Below, one piece after another: positions 25,401 to 36,809 of a stretch of 64,000 bases of DNA. Every line of letters begins with the position of its first letter. The stretch's first letter is position 1. Location of the stretch: the NCBI GenBank assembly GCA_036924285.1, contig JAYKYS010000002.1:9610001-9674000 (forward strand), given 5' to 3'. Source of the stretch: Asterella californica. Lineage: Eukaryota > Streptophyta > Marchantiopsida > Marchantiales > Aytoniaceae. A program made the translations under genes and the position numbers. The notes below the pieces were generated by a model. That model had not been told where the DNA came from and did no database searches. It saw nothing but the letters and a program-made list of their open reading frames with translations.

Positions 25401-26565
25401 CACCTGCTCTTTGAGCTCTGCGATCTTTGGCTCTTTCCCCAGATTATGTCCTGTAGACAAGCAACTGCTCAACTATGAACATTTGAATTTAGGAAGTTGT
25501 AAAACATTAATTCGGTTGCTAAACAGTTGAGACATAGTAGCTTCGAGTCTTATAGAATACCACCTTCAGCTTCTTATGTGTGAAGCTTTGATTTCTACTT
25601 CGAAGCACAAAAGCCTGTATTCGAGTGGACTCCACAATTGGCAGGGTCGAATTCTTATCCCCTACCTATCAGAAGTAAAATATCTCTCCAGAATCTTCAA
25701 GGCTATCATGTCGAGTCTTACTGGAACAGCATAACTAATAAAACCCATCTACTAAAACAAGCTCGCCTGTGCTTATCATTTAGTTTCAGGCGACTATAAA
25801 GAGCAACAACATACCGAACCAAGATGGTAAAAGAGATATACCTGAAACTTGCTTTAGAGGTATCAACTAAGAGACAACTTACTTGCAAGGTCAATGTTGT
25901 CTTTTCTCAAGTCACTGTGGAGCTGCACAAGGTGAACACCAAATCTCTGTTGAGAAAACCAGCCAGCCACAGAAAAGTCCATTTGAACAGTTCATTTCGG
26001 CAATGACTGGTTACCTTGACAGCAACAGGTAAACTGGTGCATCAGAGGTTTCTTGTATACACAAGGAGTATCTAGGGAAATCTTTCAAACCCAATCTAAG
26101 TACATGGCCAACAGCAAAGGTATACCTTATCCAAATGTCGGACTTGATCAACCGAGTGTAGAAATGCATTGTACAAGTTCTTGTCCATACGCAAACCACG
26201 GAGATTTTCAGCACTGCACCAACAGACGGGATAACGATCACGTCCAGGCCAAGTAGAAATCGTCAACGACACGTACAATCCCCACTACAGGGCACAGAAC
26301 AACAGATTACATCCAAATTTCAAAGCCTGGATTCAACCTGAGACACATGTATCTGAAACACCTACGCCGCTCCAGAGTTTTCTACACAGAAAATGCTAAT
26401 TAGTGTGCTCAATTGCCCCATATTCAACACAACACGCGCATCCTTAACAGCTCGGAGGAACAAATCGAACTCAGAACTGTACCTTTTGTCCTTGAGCACC
26501 GGAAGTGCATTGCTAAGTGAGGATGACAAGCGATGCGGTGGCGACGCAGAGGCCATCCTCTCCAT
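22404..26565 (-). CDS. HCF145-like: HCF145-like START/TMR protein, unusual N-terminus
   Basis: In Arabidopsis HCF145 (At5g08720) is a chloroplast protein with two START-like domains and C-terminal transcript-binding motif repeats (TMR), needed for psaA mRNA stability. Exons 24619-24519, 24375-24309, 24052-23825, 23663-23229, 23056-22984 and 22651-22404 join in phase and encode one START-like domain (VWNVLTDYE, FIPNLASSKI, HARVVLDLWE, VEGDFDSFQGKW, VYEDLPANLCAIRDRVE) and two TMRs (ELLAFIEENG...VMPMRSEL...AITRMGG, then GYWDNFQN...YLPTRKAL...ARALEKWGG). Exon 25268-24933 gives CAVDEVHLRRLDDLL, as in HCF145. Further upstream, phase-compatible exons 26565-26483, 26213-26126, 25946-25883, 25661-25564 and about 25430-25404 encode a coiled-coil-like region that I do not recognise, where the first START domain is expected. 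They may be a separate gene. The 3' end is uncertain: AAG/GTAGGT at 22434 is a good donor. Confidence 0.75.
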
Positions 26566-27789
26566 CGCGCACGATGATAACAGCAGCAGGCAACGCGAAG
26601 CCTCTTGGGAGAAAAAATCAATTTTTCTCCGAGCGCTTAGCGCAGTCGTCCACTGTGTGTCGTTTCATTGATTAGTTTACGGGGCACTCTGCAAGTGTGT
26701 GCTTTGGAAGAGTCGCTCTTCTGATGGCTGCTCTTCTTCGAGAACTAGTGAGATTTTCCAAGTTCGCTTCAAAATCTCTACCGTTCAATCCGCCCAATGC
26801 TAATATATCATGTTGTCGGGTCATAGGCTATGCATAGACATAGTTATCCGCCTATTGTGAAACAATCCAAAGAAGAATATTTTCTTGTTTTATCAGTCGA
26901 GAGTTATAAGAAAGTCCGTGGAATTTAGATCAACATAAATGACAAATGCATAGTTTTATTACAAGCATAGCATCTTGTCATCTCCTGACCTTCATTTGTT
27001 TTCTTTAAGTTAGGTGGATCATTTATTTTTTATATACTTTGTGTTGAATATTTTGGTGATGTAAATTTTATATTTTATTAGACATGGTTAAATATTTCAT
27101 ATTGAACATAAAAATTAGATATAATTATATTTCTCTAACATATATATCAATATTTCTCAATATTTCTCTAACATATATATCAATATTTCTCTATATTTCT
27201 CATATTAACACTTTTATAGTCATGTATTATTTTTGTTTCAAAAATTTGATATTTTATTTTTGGTTTGTTTGTAATTAGTGTGTAATATTTAAATCTTTTA
27301 TATATTAATGTTAAAATTTATTTATACAAATCAACAATTTTAATAAACATAGACATAACATAAATGGAGCATGGTAAAGTAACAGCAAAACTGATACAAG
27401 TAAAAAGCTAGCAAATCTGTTAGCTTATTTTCTCATTTCTTGAACTTGTAATCCGGCTTGACTTGTTATATTTTCTGAAGATAGAGATTCACATCAATTT
27501 TCATCTCATGTCGTGTAAGAAACCCAAATTCTTGAGCAAAATTTTGATGCATATTCTCCCGAGGTACAAGAAATACTCATGAAATAGTTTGCTTTATCTT
27601 GATTGATTAATGTCCCTTCCACCACTTGGAAGTGAAGGTGTTCCACTTGTAATATCATTGTGATATTGCGATTTTTGTGCAATACAAGAATACTCTAGAC
27701 AAAACCACATAACTTGATGGACATCTCTCCCATGAATGACTCTCGTGGCGTTGAAACAAGACGTAATTATCTTAGACCTCTTTCTTCCT
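26566..27789. other. AT-rich intergenic DNA with a small tandem repeat
   Basis: Includes the likely 5' flank of the minus-strand gene starting at 26565. A 33-bp unit beginning TATTTCTCTAACATATATAT repeats about 2.4 times at 27128-27206. No gene is seen. Confidence 0.5.
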
Positions 27790-29260
27790 GAACCGTTGTC
27801 GTATTGTGATACGACTCACATGCGAATTTAATGTAGAACTTGTATTATGTTGATTTTTTGTGTTTTGTGAACTTTTTCGTGTAACTCGTCAGATGGCGTG
27901 TTAAGTGTTATGTTCATGATTATCTGGGACACGAGATCGCACGTTAATGAGACGTGTCATCTCAATGATCCGTGCTCGTTCACGCAAGTGACTCTTTTCA
28001 TCAAAATTGGGTATAAGATAGATCAAGGGTTTGTGATGGTATTTTTCTTTGCTCGGTGTTTTCGCACGTGTTTCGTGTCGTTCTACTTGGAAGATGAGGA
28101 GTTGCAACGAGTTGTACTCATGAATGGAAAATTGATCTAAGTTCTGGATCTTTCATTTCTGAATCCGTTCCATATGAAGCTTCACTATATCCATCACGAT
28201 CACTTTCGACAGTGGTTCGTTTTCTACTTTGGAGAAGAGTTCATGAGGAGGATAATGGACTTATCTACTCCGGTGATCTTGCCGATTGTAGCGTACGAGG
28301 AGCATTGAGACCCAACTGTGTACATCTTACTTTGACAGGTGAATGGACTTGAATCTTTCGGTCAACGTTGTTTTCAATGTCTATGTTGATATTCGATGTC
28401 ATTGTTGACAGAAGATCGCAAAGAACATTGGTGAGGAATATTACAATCGAATGATGATTTTCTCATTTTTTTATCATGCATTTCATCATATATCGATTTA
28501 AGGTCATTATCTTGACTTTGTATTGAATCTCGTGTATTTTGTGTCTTTATTATCTCTATTGCTCAACGAATGTGATTATCTTGTGTTAAGTTTGGGGTCC
28601 GAAGTATTTTGGTTTAAGCCCTTGAAGGTATAAGAGTGTTTTAGGGTTACAACTCGACTTATAGTACCAATATTTTCTCTCATTGATTTATTTTTTACCA
28701 ATCATATTCAATCAAGTTCCATGGACGGTTTTGGAGTTTCAGAGGTTTTCTTGGGGTCATTTGTGGAGTGTGAAGTCTCCTTGGAGAGCTCTCAAGTTGT
28801 TCTGCAATCTAGAGGAGATGATTGATCAATTTGGAATTCTGAGTGTGGAGTTATGATTGTTCAAATCAAGGGGATCAAATCGATATTTCGAGTCATGTTT
28901 CCGAGTGTCTCAAGAATTTGAGAGATGATCTTTTGATATTGTCAAGAGGATTGCATAGTAACGCTATGCTGGTTGTATTGATGTAAATTAGTCATATGTT
29001 TGGGTTGGATTTGACCTTGAATAGTCGACAGAAGTTGGCTGTAACAATTATGAGACAAAAGTTAAACCATTTTGCTTAGATTCAAAGAATGAGTTATTTT
29101 CATGAGCATGGGATCGAATCTCTAAGTGAAAATTTCCAAGATTGAAGTGTGTCTTATCATCTTAGTACTTGTGAAATTTCAACTTTTTTGATTGAGAGAA
29201 GGTGTTGTGGTCGTGAATTTTAGCCATCAAGATCTGTAAAGCTCATAAGTTACAAGGACA
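27790..29260 (+). repeat. Family C flanking repeat, copy 1 (uninterrupted)
   Basis: Homologous, roughly 80% by eye, to a second copy now split into 48334-48850 (minus strand) and 60034-61036 (plus strand). Shared landmarks in order are ACGACTCACATG, ATGGACTT(A/G)TCTACT, GTGTACATCTTACTTTGAC, GATTTGACCT and GTCGTGAATTTTAGCCATC. This copy has no insertion where the giant element sits in the other copy. It precedes the gag relic, so it may be, or include, the element's LTR; I could not fix its true ends. Confidence 0.75.
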
Positions 29261-30389
29261 AAAGGCTTAGTCCATTTCGAGCAATTGGTTTGGGGTCTGA
29301 AGCTAAAAGTTTACAGAATAATAATGAGGGGTCAGAGTGAATTTCTTGTTAAATTTGGACACATTTAGAACTTCGAGTTGAGAGCAATAGGTTGCCGAAG
29401 TTCAGATTACAACTAAACGAGTTTTGAAAGAGAAGAGCGATTTCACTTACATCTCTTGGTTGGCCTTGAACAAATGATTTGGGTTTGGAGGTGGAACTTC
29501 CTAGAGGTAATGTAAGTGAGTAAAGAGAAATACGTTGTGAAATTGGTGCGGAGATCGCAATTAGAGAAGACGTTACGTTATGTAGAGACTCTTGATCGAG
29601 AATCTCTAGCTGCAAAATATCGTTATCTTCGACACCACGTCTTAAACTCAATGGTTGCTTACTTGTGCATGCCTTATCTTGTTAGAAGGTCTAGGAGATA
29701 AAGTTTCTAGTGTTATGATGTATGTTTAGTTTGGAGCTTGTTTGATCACTCAAAACATAAATCAAACAACAAGATTAAGATGAGGACATGAACGTTTCGA
29801 GGTCTACATGTTAAAATTTGTCAATTTTGATCAATTGTGGTCAGAGTTGCCTTGATCCAATCAAGGTGTTATTTATATCATCGGAAAGCTCATACAATAT
29901 ACTTTCAACTATTATAAGATTCATCTTGAATGGAGTTCATATCAATAGACTATAGAAGGTTAAAGTTGAGTATTTTGGTTAGTTTGTCGTAGAAAATAAT
30001 TAAGAAGATATTGTTAGTGCACAAGCCGATCCAAGGGATCGTTTGATGGTGCTTTTATGTTTATCATGTATGGATCCTTCATGTATTTAGCGTGTAATTG
30101 TATGCTTAGTTGTGTTTTATGGTGCATTTGTGTAACACTTAAGGTCATGATAGATCGTTAGAAATCGAGACAAATAGATGTTAGAGTCGAGATAAAGACC
30201 AATTGACTTAGTAGTGAAGGCACAAGAGTTTTATTGATTTGGATCAAGGTTTTGACGTATCTCTCTACAGTCATATATCATGTGTATTCTCAAACCAAAA
30301 TTCACGCTCTAAGATAGTTAGTGAACTCGATGTGAAACGTTTGGGATTGAGAAATATATTTTTTATTTTGCAACCATTGACGTTGAAAG
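29261..30389 (+). other. Region between family C repeat and gag relic
   Basis: No intact gene. A patch at about 30,150-30,320 (GAGATAAAGACCAATTGACT, TAGTGAAGGCACAAGAGTTT) is also present next to repeat copy 2, at about 48,850-48,985 on the minus strand. The rest is probably leader or LTR sequence of the old element. Confidence 0.5.
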
Positions 30390-32951
30390 CTTATCTCATT
30401 TCATAAATGAGACTTTTACATATGGAGAGGCTCCAAAGGTGACCAAGCTTTTATTGTTTGATATGTCATTGTTTGAGACATTCGCATTGATAATGCAACA
30501 ACAACAAGCTGCTAAATGAAAAGAGACAATGCCTACGAAACTCTTGCAATCTGTTGTGGGTCTACTAGACCAATTTGACGTGAAGAACATTTCTAAGAAC
30601 TTGAAGTACTATTCTCGAAAGATGGAGTTGAGTAGGTGCTAAAAAAAAACTGGTGAATACATTTGAGCTTACTGTCGTACCAGAGCTACTAGAGCATGTG
30701 AGTGAGATCATTCGGGCTCATGGTGTTACATGAAAAAAATCTACTTTTCAACTAAAAAATGAACATTATTTAAAAGATCGAGTGACTAAAAAGTCATTCA
30801 TGAAGTGGATAAACAAATCCAATAAAGGACTTGTTGCCACAAAGCTCTTTCAGAAATTTGAAAGATAATTCTTTCAGTTGTCTCGGGTGGAGAAGCTCAC
30901 ACTTGAAAACGACAAGGTGGAGTTGTTTCTACAAGCAGCTAAAAATGAGCTGGAGAGAATTAGAGTTGCTTTTGAAAGATATGATGGAAGATAATGGGTT
31001 CACATTTGGTTGGAGAAAAGTTTCTGAAGTTGTGGGTGTACTTGCCAATCGAGAGTATTGAAAAGAGAAGGTGGTGATAAGGTAAGAAGTGAGGTCATCG
31101 CATATTATTCTACCTCGTAAGCAACCAACAATACCTACTATACAAGCGCCTCATGTTCTAGTCCCTATTATTCTTGTCCTTACAATTGCACCACAAAGAG
31201 ATGCAATAGAGGAGTTGATAAAATTGATGAGAGATTTACATATTAAGCTAACAAGGCTAGAGGAGAAGAGAGGGACATCTAAAAACAACCCGCTCCAAGG
31301 CAAGGATATGTGCAAAGATGTATTTGATGTGATAGCAGTGAATGTCATCGAAAAATATACGAAGACTTTGCTGATATCCTACGACAAAGAGTGATTTAAG
31401 AAAAAGGAGAAGATCGTCTTGAAGGACATAGGTGAGATCATCAAGATTAACTTTGGAACAGGAGGAATGAGATAAATTTTAGAGGATTATCTTTCAAAGC
31501 ATGTTGAGACACCAGTAGAGGTTGCTACTTATAGAGTTGAGGTGGTAAAAAATAGAGATAGTATTTTTGAGAAGCAATTAGAGCCGAGTGAAATACATAG
31601 TCATGTTGTGACCACGATGAAAAAAAAGAAAAACAACAAAGGATGAGTTACTCAAGGTGATCACGACAATCGGAGGTGTTACTGGAGGAGGTGATCTGAT
31701 AAATACCATGTTTGTATTTGCTTATTTAACCAAAAACTAACATGAAACTCTCATGGAAAAGAAACATAAGAGAGATGATGCATGTCTCAATGAGGAGAGA
31801 TGTATTTCAGAGAGATGATGTAGGTCCAATTGAGGAGAGATGTATTCTTAAGAGACAGTTACGAGTAGAGAAACCTCGACAAAATACTACATCGATACGA
31901 GAAGAGACTATGAAAAATGTCTTATCATCTACTCCCAAGAGATAAAAAAGGAGTAAGAAAAATAAACCTTCTACCTACAAGTTGTATTTAGACATTGAAG
32001 CAACTACACTTTTGAAAGGAATGTTAGAAGAAAGAGTGCTCAATGCAAAGAGTAAGTTTACTCTACAAGAGGTCTTTAGAATTACAAAGAATGAGTTTCA
32101 TGATGTCATTATTGCACTATCAAGCAAAAGACACAATTGACAAGAGAGATTGCTATGACTAATGCTCTAAAAACAAGAATAACAAAGCAAGAAAAGCTAG
32201 AGTTTATTGAATGTTACACCAATCGTAAGATTCCATTTGCTGTGGATGAGAGAGATGATAGAGTTCTTGATCACTACACTATGGAACATTGGGTCAGAGT
32301 TATTACGGGAACCTTGGTGAAGATAAGAGACTTGGCAGATCTGATCGTTGCTCTCATTGATCACGGATATGAGATTAACATTGTGTCTAAGGATTTCTAC
32401 AGGCGAAAGAAGTGACTCATTAACACAGAGTATGGTAGGATTATCCGAAGAACGAATAACATGCAGAGAGAACTCTATGGTTGTCTAGATGTAAGAGTGA
32501 AGATTAGGAATATAGTTGCAGAACAAAACATTTTGGTTCAAGACATTGCTTCGTATCTAGTAATTCTTGGACAACCATTACGATTGTAAGGATGGAGTCA
32601 AGGTGTTGGACAATGGATCCGCTTATGCTCGAATTAGAAATCGAGACGATAAGAGAGCTTGACTATACTTCCTAATCATGAACATAGTCGAGAGTACTTA
32701 CGGAGTGGTTCTCTACCTAGAGTCGCTTAGGAGTTTAAGGATTCTTGCACAAGGTTATTATAGTGCAAGAGTAAATGATATTGATACACAAAAAAATGTA
32801 TTCTCATTAGCGGAGAGAAGTACCTTTTGTACAAGAGTTGTGGGATTTTTTGAGAGTGGATTTGTTTTATATACACACCTTGCTTATCTACAGAAGTGAG
32901 AGCGAAGGCTGTGGAAAGAGTTGAAAAAAAACCTAAAAAGAGTGGATGTGC
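30390..32951 (+). pseudogene. Family C gag-protease relic
   Basis: Broken frames in order give gag-like text (about 30,390-31,060: ESTTYGEAPK-like start, VEKLTLENDKVELFLQAAKN), a gag linker (31,180-31,290: PQRDAIEELIKLMRDLHIKL), further gag near 32,140 and a protease region (32,270-32,600: HYTMEHWVRVITGTLVK, then ALIDHGYEINIVSK with DHG where a DSG/DTG active site is expected, then YLVILGQPLRL). The C-terminal part gives STFCTRVVGFFESGFVLYTH near 32,815. Stops and frameshifts are frequent. The relic is cut at 32,951 by the chromovirus, and its continuation is found on the opposite strand at 48,980-49,187 because of the inversion. Confidence 0.8.
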
Positions 32952-32956
32952 TTGAT
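32952..32956. other. Target site duplication ATCAA (minus-strand reading)
   Basis: TTGAT on the plus strand directly abuts the 3' LTR of the chromovirus. Its partner ATCAA is at 49188-49192, in front of the 5' LTR that now lies in the opposite orientation 16 kb away. Confidence 0.88.
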
Positions 32957-34072
32957 TTTCGCGCACCTACCGCCTTGTTGCGCCAGCGGAAGCTCTTACT
33001 CAGTAGGTCGCAAACTTTACACCGCTAACCTACAAACACAATCACAAGTTAGCGTCCATGCACCACTTACCTTATCTCAGTTTGGTCCGGACCGGAGCCG
33101 GACCGTCTCCCTAATCATCAAGCTCAGCAATCCTAAGTCCCGACTTAGATCCGCCTAAGTCGGTCCCAAACATGAGCAAGTCACAATATGACTTGGGGCG
33201 GACTTCCCATAAAGTTCAAGGTCCTAAACGGTGCCTCCAGCACACCTAGCGGCCCAACCGCTCGTGATGTCCGTCTGGGTCTAAGCTCCCGAACGGTGGT
33301 CTAACCTGCCGACTCGTTCCCTAGTCTTGCCCTAGCCCTTACATCGTTCCTAAGTCTAGACGTCCAAGTCTAGATCAGAACGTGCCTCGGAACTGGCCCA
33401 GCCATCACCTCATGCCCCCAGAGTCCGCCCGCCGAACCCTGGGGTCGGGTGACTCGTCCTGGCCCACCCAGGCATCGAGCCCCCCTCTCATATATACTTC
33501 TGGGGATCGGCGGCCCCGCCCTCCTCTTTGGTCCCTGAAAATTATACCACAACCCGATTGTGGTTCGGTCATAACTTCCAGCTCAGACGTCACATCGAGG
33601 AGTGTTATATATCACTGGAAAGCTCTCGACGAGACCTTTCCAATGATACCTCACTCGCCTCGAGATCTTATGTGGAGCTCCGTCCACGACCTAAAACGTC
33701 CCTGGAGCTCCAACACTTAGCAGTTTTTCTGAAAACCTGTGGTCCAGACCTAGGGTCGAACCCTGTGGTTCGTTTGCGTCTCGGACCCACGTCTCGGACT
33801 CACGTCTCAGACCTATGTCTGAGACTCATGTTTCAGTCCGTTCCCAGACTCGCCCTCTTAGGTCAGCGTTCGTCTGGGGCCCTCTTGGGATAGGCCTTTA
33901 TGTCCTAACTCAAGGTTCCAACCTTGGTTCAGAGAACCACTTAGGGTTCATCTGATCCTGACTTCCCGGCCAAGCCGTTAAGTCCTACTCGCAGCGTTCA
34001 CAATCTAGCGCAAGTCCGCTAGGGTTCTGTTGTTCGCGTATGCGCCCGATCTTGAGAATGAGGGGCGCGACA
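32957..34072 (-). repeat. Chromovirus 3' LTR
   Basis: On the minus strand it starts TGTCGCGCCCC and ends GCGCGAAA, 1116 bases. It matches the LTR at 49193-50294 in inverted orientation with only scattered differences. The terminal AA instead of CA is unusual but is fixed by the ATCAA target duplication and the PBS in the other copy. A 13-base unit (GTCTCGGACCCAC and variants) repeats five times at 33778-33842. Confidence 0.92.
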
Positions 34073-34087
34073 CTCACCCCCACTTTA
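34073..34087 (-). promoter_or_regulatory. Polypurine tract of the chromovirus
   Basis: Minus-strand AAAGTGGGGGTGAG lies immediately before the 3' LTR, the expected position of the plus-strand primer for reverse transcription. Confidence 0.85.
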
Positions 34088-34817
34088 GAGGTTGATGCCC
34101 TCATCAACAATGATCCTTTAAGTTAACACCAAGTTCAAAATGGGTAGCCAACCCCTTGGCGTTAGAATTGCATTCTGGTAGCTAACCCGCAATTCTCTTC
34201 TTGGCTTGAGTCTTAAGTTGTCGCTAGAACACTTGGAAAATTCCAACTAGTCTCGAGAAAAGCCTTACCTTTTTGACTTACCCTAAACAAAACTAGTTGA
34301 CAACTTCTAAACGTTCTACTTAAGACTCTAACTTGCAAACTATAAGTATTCACACCTACTTACAAGGTCCCCCGAAACTCACTTTCCGGTCGCAATCTGA
34401 TTTGACTTAGACGCGCGACTAAGTTTACTTTGCAGTTAGAAAACCGCAAAGCAAGATCACCCCAAGCCCCAAGACAAGTATAAAATTTCATACTTGCTTT
34501 GGCAACGCTACGGCAAACCTAAGTCTTGACATCAAGACTTAGTCTTGATTTAGATGCTTATCCAAACCAGCTCGCTTCTTTTGAGTGTGCTTCGTTCCTC
34601 CTCTTGACAACTTCCTAGGCATCTGATCAGAACTAGTCATAGCCATGCACTATCAATACACTTAGACAAATTTTCAAGAAACAAAATCTTTATTTCCAAA
34701 CACAAGTCAAAGCTACAAAGTCCATCGGCCCAAATCGCCTCAAGTTGCTACTCGTATGGTTCGTCGTTTCTTCACTCCTCGCTGGAAGGAGATGTCCTCA
34801 TCTTGCTAACGTCCTTG
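34088..34817 (-). other. Untranslated 3' region of the chromovirus
   Basis: About 730 bases between the stop of the integrase frame and the polypurine tract. No open frame or motif is recognised. Confidence 0.6.
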
Positions 34818-36014
34818 TTATCCTTGTCTCCGCTTGAAGAGGTCCAATGCTTCGCTCGCATGTGCGAGATCTTCCTCTGGCACCCAAGTTGCTTCCTTCA
34901 AATGGTAACCACGCCATTTGACCAAGTACTCCATCCGGTTTGATTTGCGCCGAGATCGCAAAATGGACTCCATCTCATATTCTGCTTCGCCTTGCACGAC
35001 ATCAGGTTGAGGCCTAAGAACTTGTTTGCGCTCGGGTCGCAAATCATCCTTGAAGTGTTTCTTTAATAAAGAAACATGGAAAGTCGGATGCAACTGCCAC
35101 TCGCGAGGAAGGTCTAAGGTATAGACGTCTTCGTGCGGATTCTTGACAATGACAAAAGGTCCCGCGAACTTGGATGAAAACTTCGCCGATATTTCCTTCG
35201 GAAGTGTGAAGTTTTTCGCACTTAACCATACTTCTTCGCCCACTTGAAACTTCACTTGCCGCCGATGCTTGTTTACCTGCTTTGTGTATCTTTGCTGCGC
35301 CTTCTCGAGGTTCTTCTTAATTTGCTCCTCGCGCCGCTGCATTGCCGCCACCAACTCTTCAGCTGATGTTTGCCGTGTTCTTGGTCGTGCCGATGTAGAA
35401 CTCCCTGCAAGAGTAAAGTCAAGAGGCCCTTCTGGCTCACGTCCGTAAGCCAGTAAGAAAGGCGATTCGCCGGTTGCCGAATGCTTCGTGGAATTGTAGC
35501 AATACTCCGCAAGACTGAGCCACTCCGCCCAATCGCTTTGGTCCACGCTCACATAATTCCTCAAGTATTGATTCAGAACCGAGTTAACTCGTTCCGTTTG
35601 CCCATCTGTTTCCGGATGAAAGACGGTACTAAATTTTAATTTAGTCCCCAATTTTTTGAACAAGTGTTTCCGAAAGGCACTTGTGAACTTAGAGTCTCTA
35701 TCTGAAATAATAGTCCGAGGTAATCCATGTGAACACCACCAAGTATCTAGGAACAACCGAGAAGTCGTGAACGCCGTTGCAGTATCCAAGGTCGGAGCAA
35801 ACTTCGCTAGTTTGCTAAACCGATCAACTATCACAAAAATCGCGTTGTATCCATTCGAGTCAGGCAGAGAGGTAATGAAATCCATGCTAATGCTTTCCCA
35901 AGGTCTGGCTGGAATCGGCAAAGGATGAAACAATCCTTGTTTCTTCTCGTAAGAAACACGATTCGCTTGACAGGTTACGCATGTTTTCACAAAGTGAGAA
36001 ACATCGTCTTTCAT
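34818..36014 (-). CDS. Chromovirus integrase with C-terminal chromodomain
   Basis: An open 398-codon segment covering most of the integrase. It inserts cDNA into the host genome, and the chromodomain is thought to steer insertion to marked chromatin. Visible parts are CVTCQ of the zinc-binding region (about residue 12), the DD35E core with MDFIT, SDRDSKF and DGQTERVN, the GPF-type region (KFAGPFVIV) and a chromodomain of about 50 residues at the end (YEMESILRSRR, YLVKWRGY, ATWVPEEDL). The frame starts at an internal methionine: upstream sequence continues in the same frame but is interrupted by TGA at 36072-36074. It was originally part of a single gag-pol frame. Confidence 0.93.
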   Translation of the reverse strand: MKDDVSHFVKTCVTCQANRVSYEKKQGLFHPLPIPARPWESISMDFITSLPDSNGYNAIFVIVDRFSKLAKFAPTLDTATAFTTSRLFLDTWWCSHGLPRTIISDRDSKFTSAFRKHLFKKLGTKLKFSTVFHPETDGQTERVNSVLNQYLRNYVSVDQSDWAEWLSLAEYCYNSTKHSATGESPFLLAYGREPEGPLDFTLAGSSTSARPRTRQTSAEELVAAMQRREEQIKKNLEKAQQRYTKQVNKHRRQVKFQVGEEVWLSAKNFTLPKEISAKFSSKFAGPFVIVKNPHEDVYTLDLPREWQLHPTFHVSLLKKHFKDDLRPERKQVLRPQPDVVQGEAEYEMESILRSRRKSNRMEYLVKWRGYHLKEATWVPEEDLAHASEALDLFKRRQG

Positions 36015-36808
36015 GTGGGGCCAATAAAACTTTTTAGCTATTACTGCTAAAGTGGACTTTTCTCCTTTATATCATGATAAGGGCGCATCATGACATTCTT
36101 TGAGTAACTTAGTCCGAAGTTTTCCTTGTCCCACATAAACCCGACTTTGCTTGAACATGAGTAAACTATGTCTTAGCTGCATGTTCTGCAACTTCACTCC
36201 TCGCTTGATTTGTTCCAGGTACTCCTTCGCTTGGTCATCGCCCATGTAACCTTCACGTATTCGCCTCTCCAAGTCTGACTCCTTAGGATAAATAGCTCGC
36301 AAAATCTGTGTTGACGAGGGAAGATATTCCTCCTTGCGACTCAAGGCGTCAGGAACCACATTGTCCTTTCCCGCTTTGTGGATTAATTCCACATTCATGA
36401 GCGCCAAGGTATCATGCCACCGTAGTTGCTTTGGCGTCACCCGATCTTGTGTCTCAAAGTACTTGAGCGAGATGTTATCAGTATACACTTGGATCTTGTG
36501 AAGTCCAAGTAATGCCGCCATTTCCTCAAGCAATGAACCACCGCAAACAGTTCCTTCTCGTGAGTCGGCCATCGACTATCTGTCCCAGATAGCTTCTTGC
36601 TTTCGTACGCTACAGGTTTTCCATCCTGCACCAACACTCCGCCAATCGCATAGTCGCTCGCGTCCGTGTGCACTTCGAATGGTTTGTTGAACTCCGGCAG
36701 CTTCAATACTGGCGCCTTTGACAAAATAGCTTTGATCGTCTGAAACGCATCATCCACCTCCTTGGTCCAACTTACCTGTGCGTCTTTGCCCGTCCAGTCC
36801 GTCAGCGG
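36015..36808 (-). pseudogene. Chromovirus RT end and RNase H, frameshifted
   Basis: From the inversion junction the frame reads through the RT connection and RNase H (FEVHTDASDYAIGGVLV, HEKELFAVVHCLRKWRHYL). At about 36,508-36,512 a single missing base shifts it, and it resumes in another frame (VYTDNISLKYFETQ, NVVPDALSRKEEYLP) into the integrase zinc region, ending at TGA 36072-36074. The next codon is TAT where the second zinc-binding histidine is expected. Both lesions are point changes. Confidence 0.85.
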
Positions 36809-36809
36809 G
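36808..36809. other. Left inversion breakpoint
   Basis: On the minus strand CTTCACTAC of the giant element's pol meets CCGCTGACG of the chromovirus pol. The join keeps reading frame (GLHY then PLTDWTGKD). Only about one base of ambiguity is visible. It pairs with the junction at 52992/52993. Confidence 0.9.

Larger units (their letters stand above)
32957..36808 (-). mobile_element. Chromovirus, 3' half (RNase H, integrase, LTR)
   Basis: The 3' half of a Ty3/gypsy chromovirus, read right to left: last part of RT and RNase H (36808-36080), integrase with chromodomain (to 34818), untranslated region, polypurine tract and 3' LTR (34072-32957). It starts abruptly inside pol at PLTDWTGKD, where an inversion joins it in frame to the giant element. 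Its missing 5' half is at 49193-52992 on the plus strand; together they would be about 7.65 kb. Pol carries a one-base deletion in RNase H and one TGA before the integrase, so the element is only lightly decayed. Confidence 0.92.
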
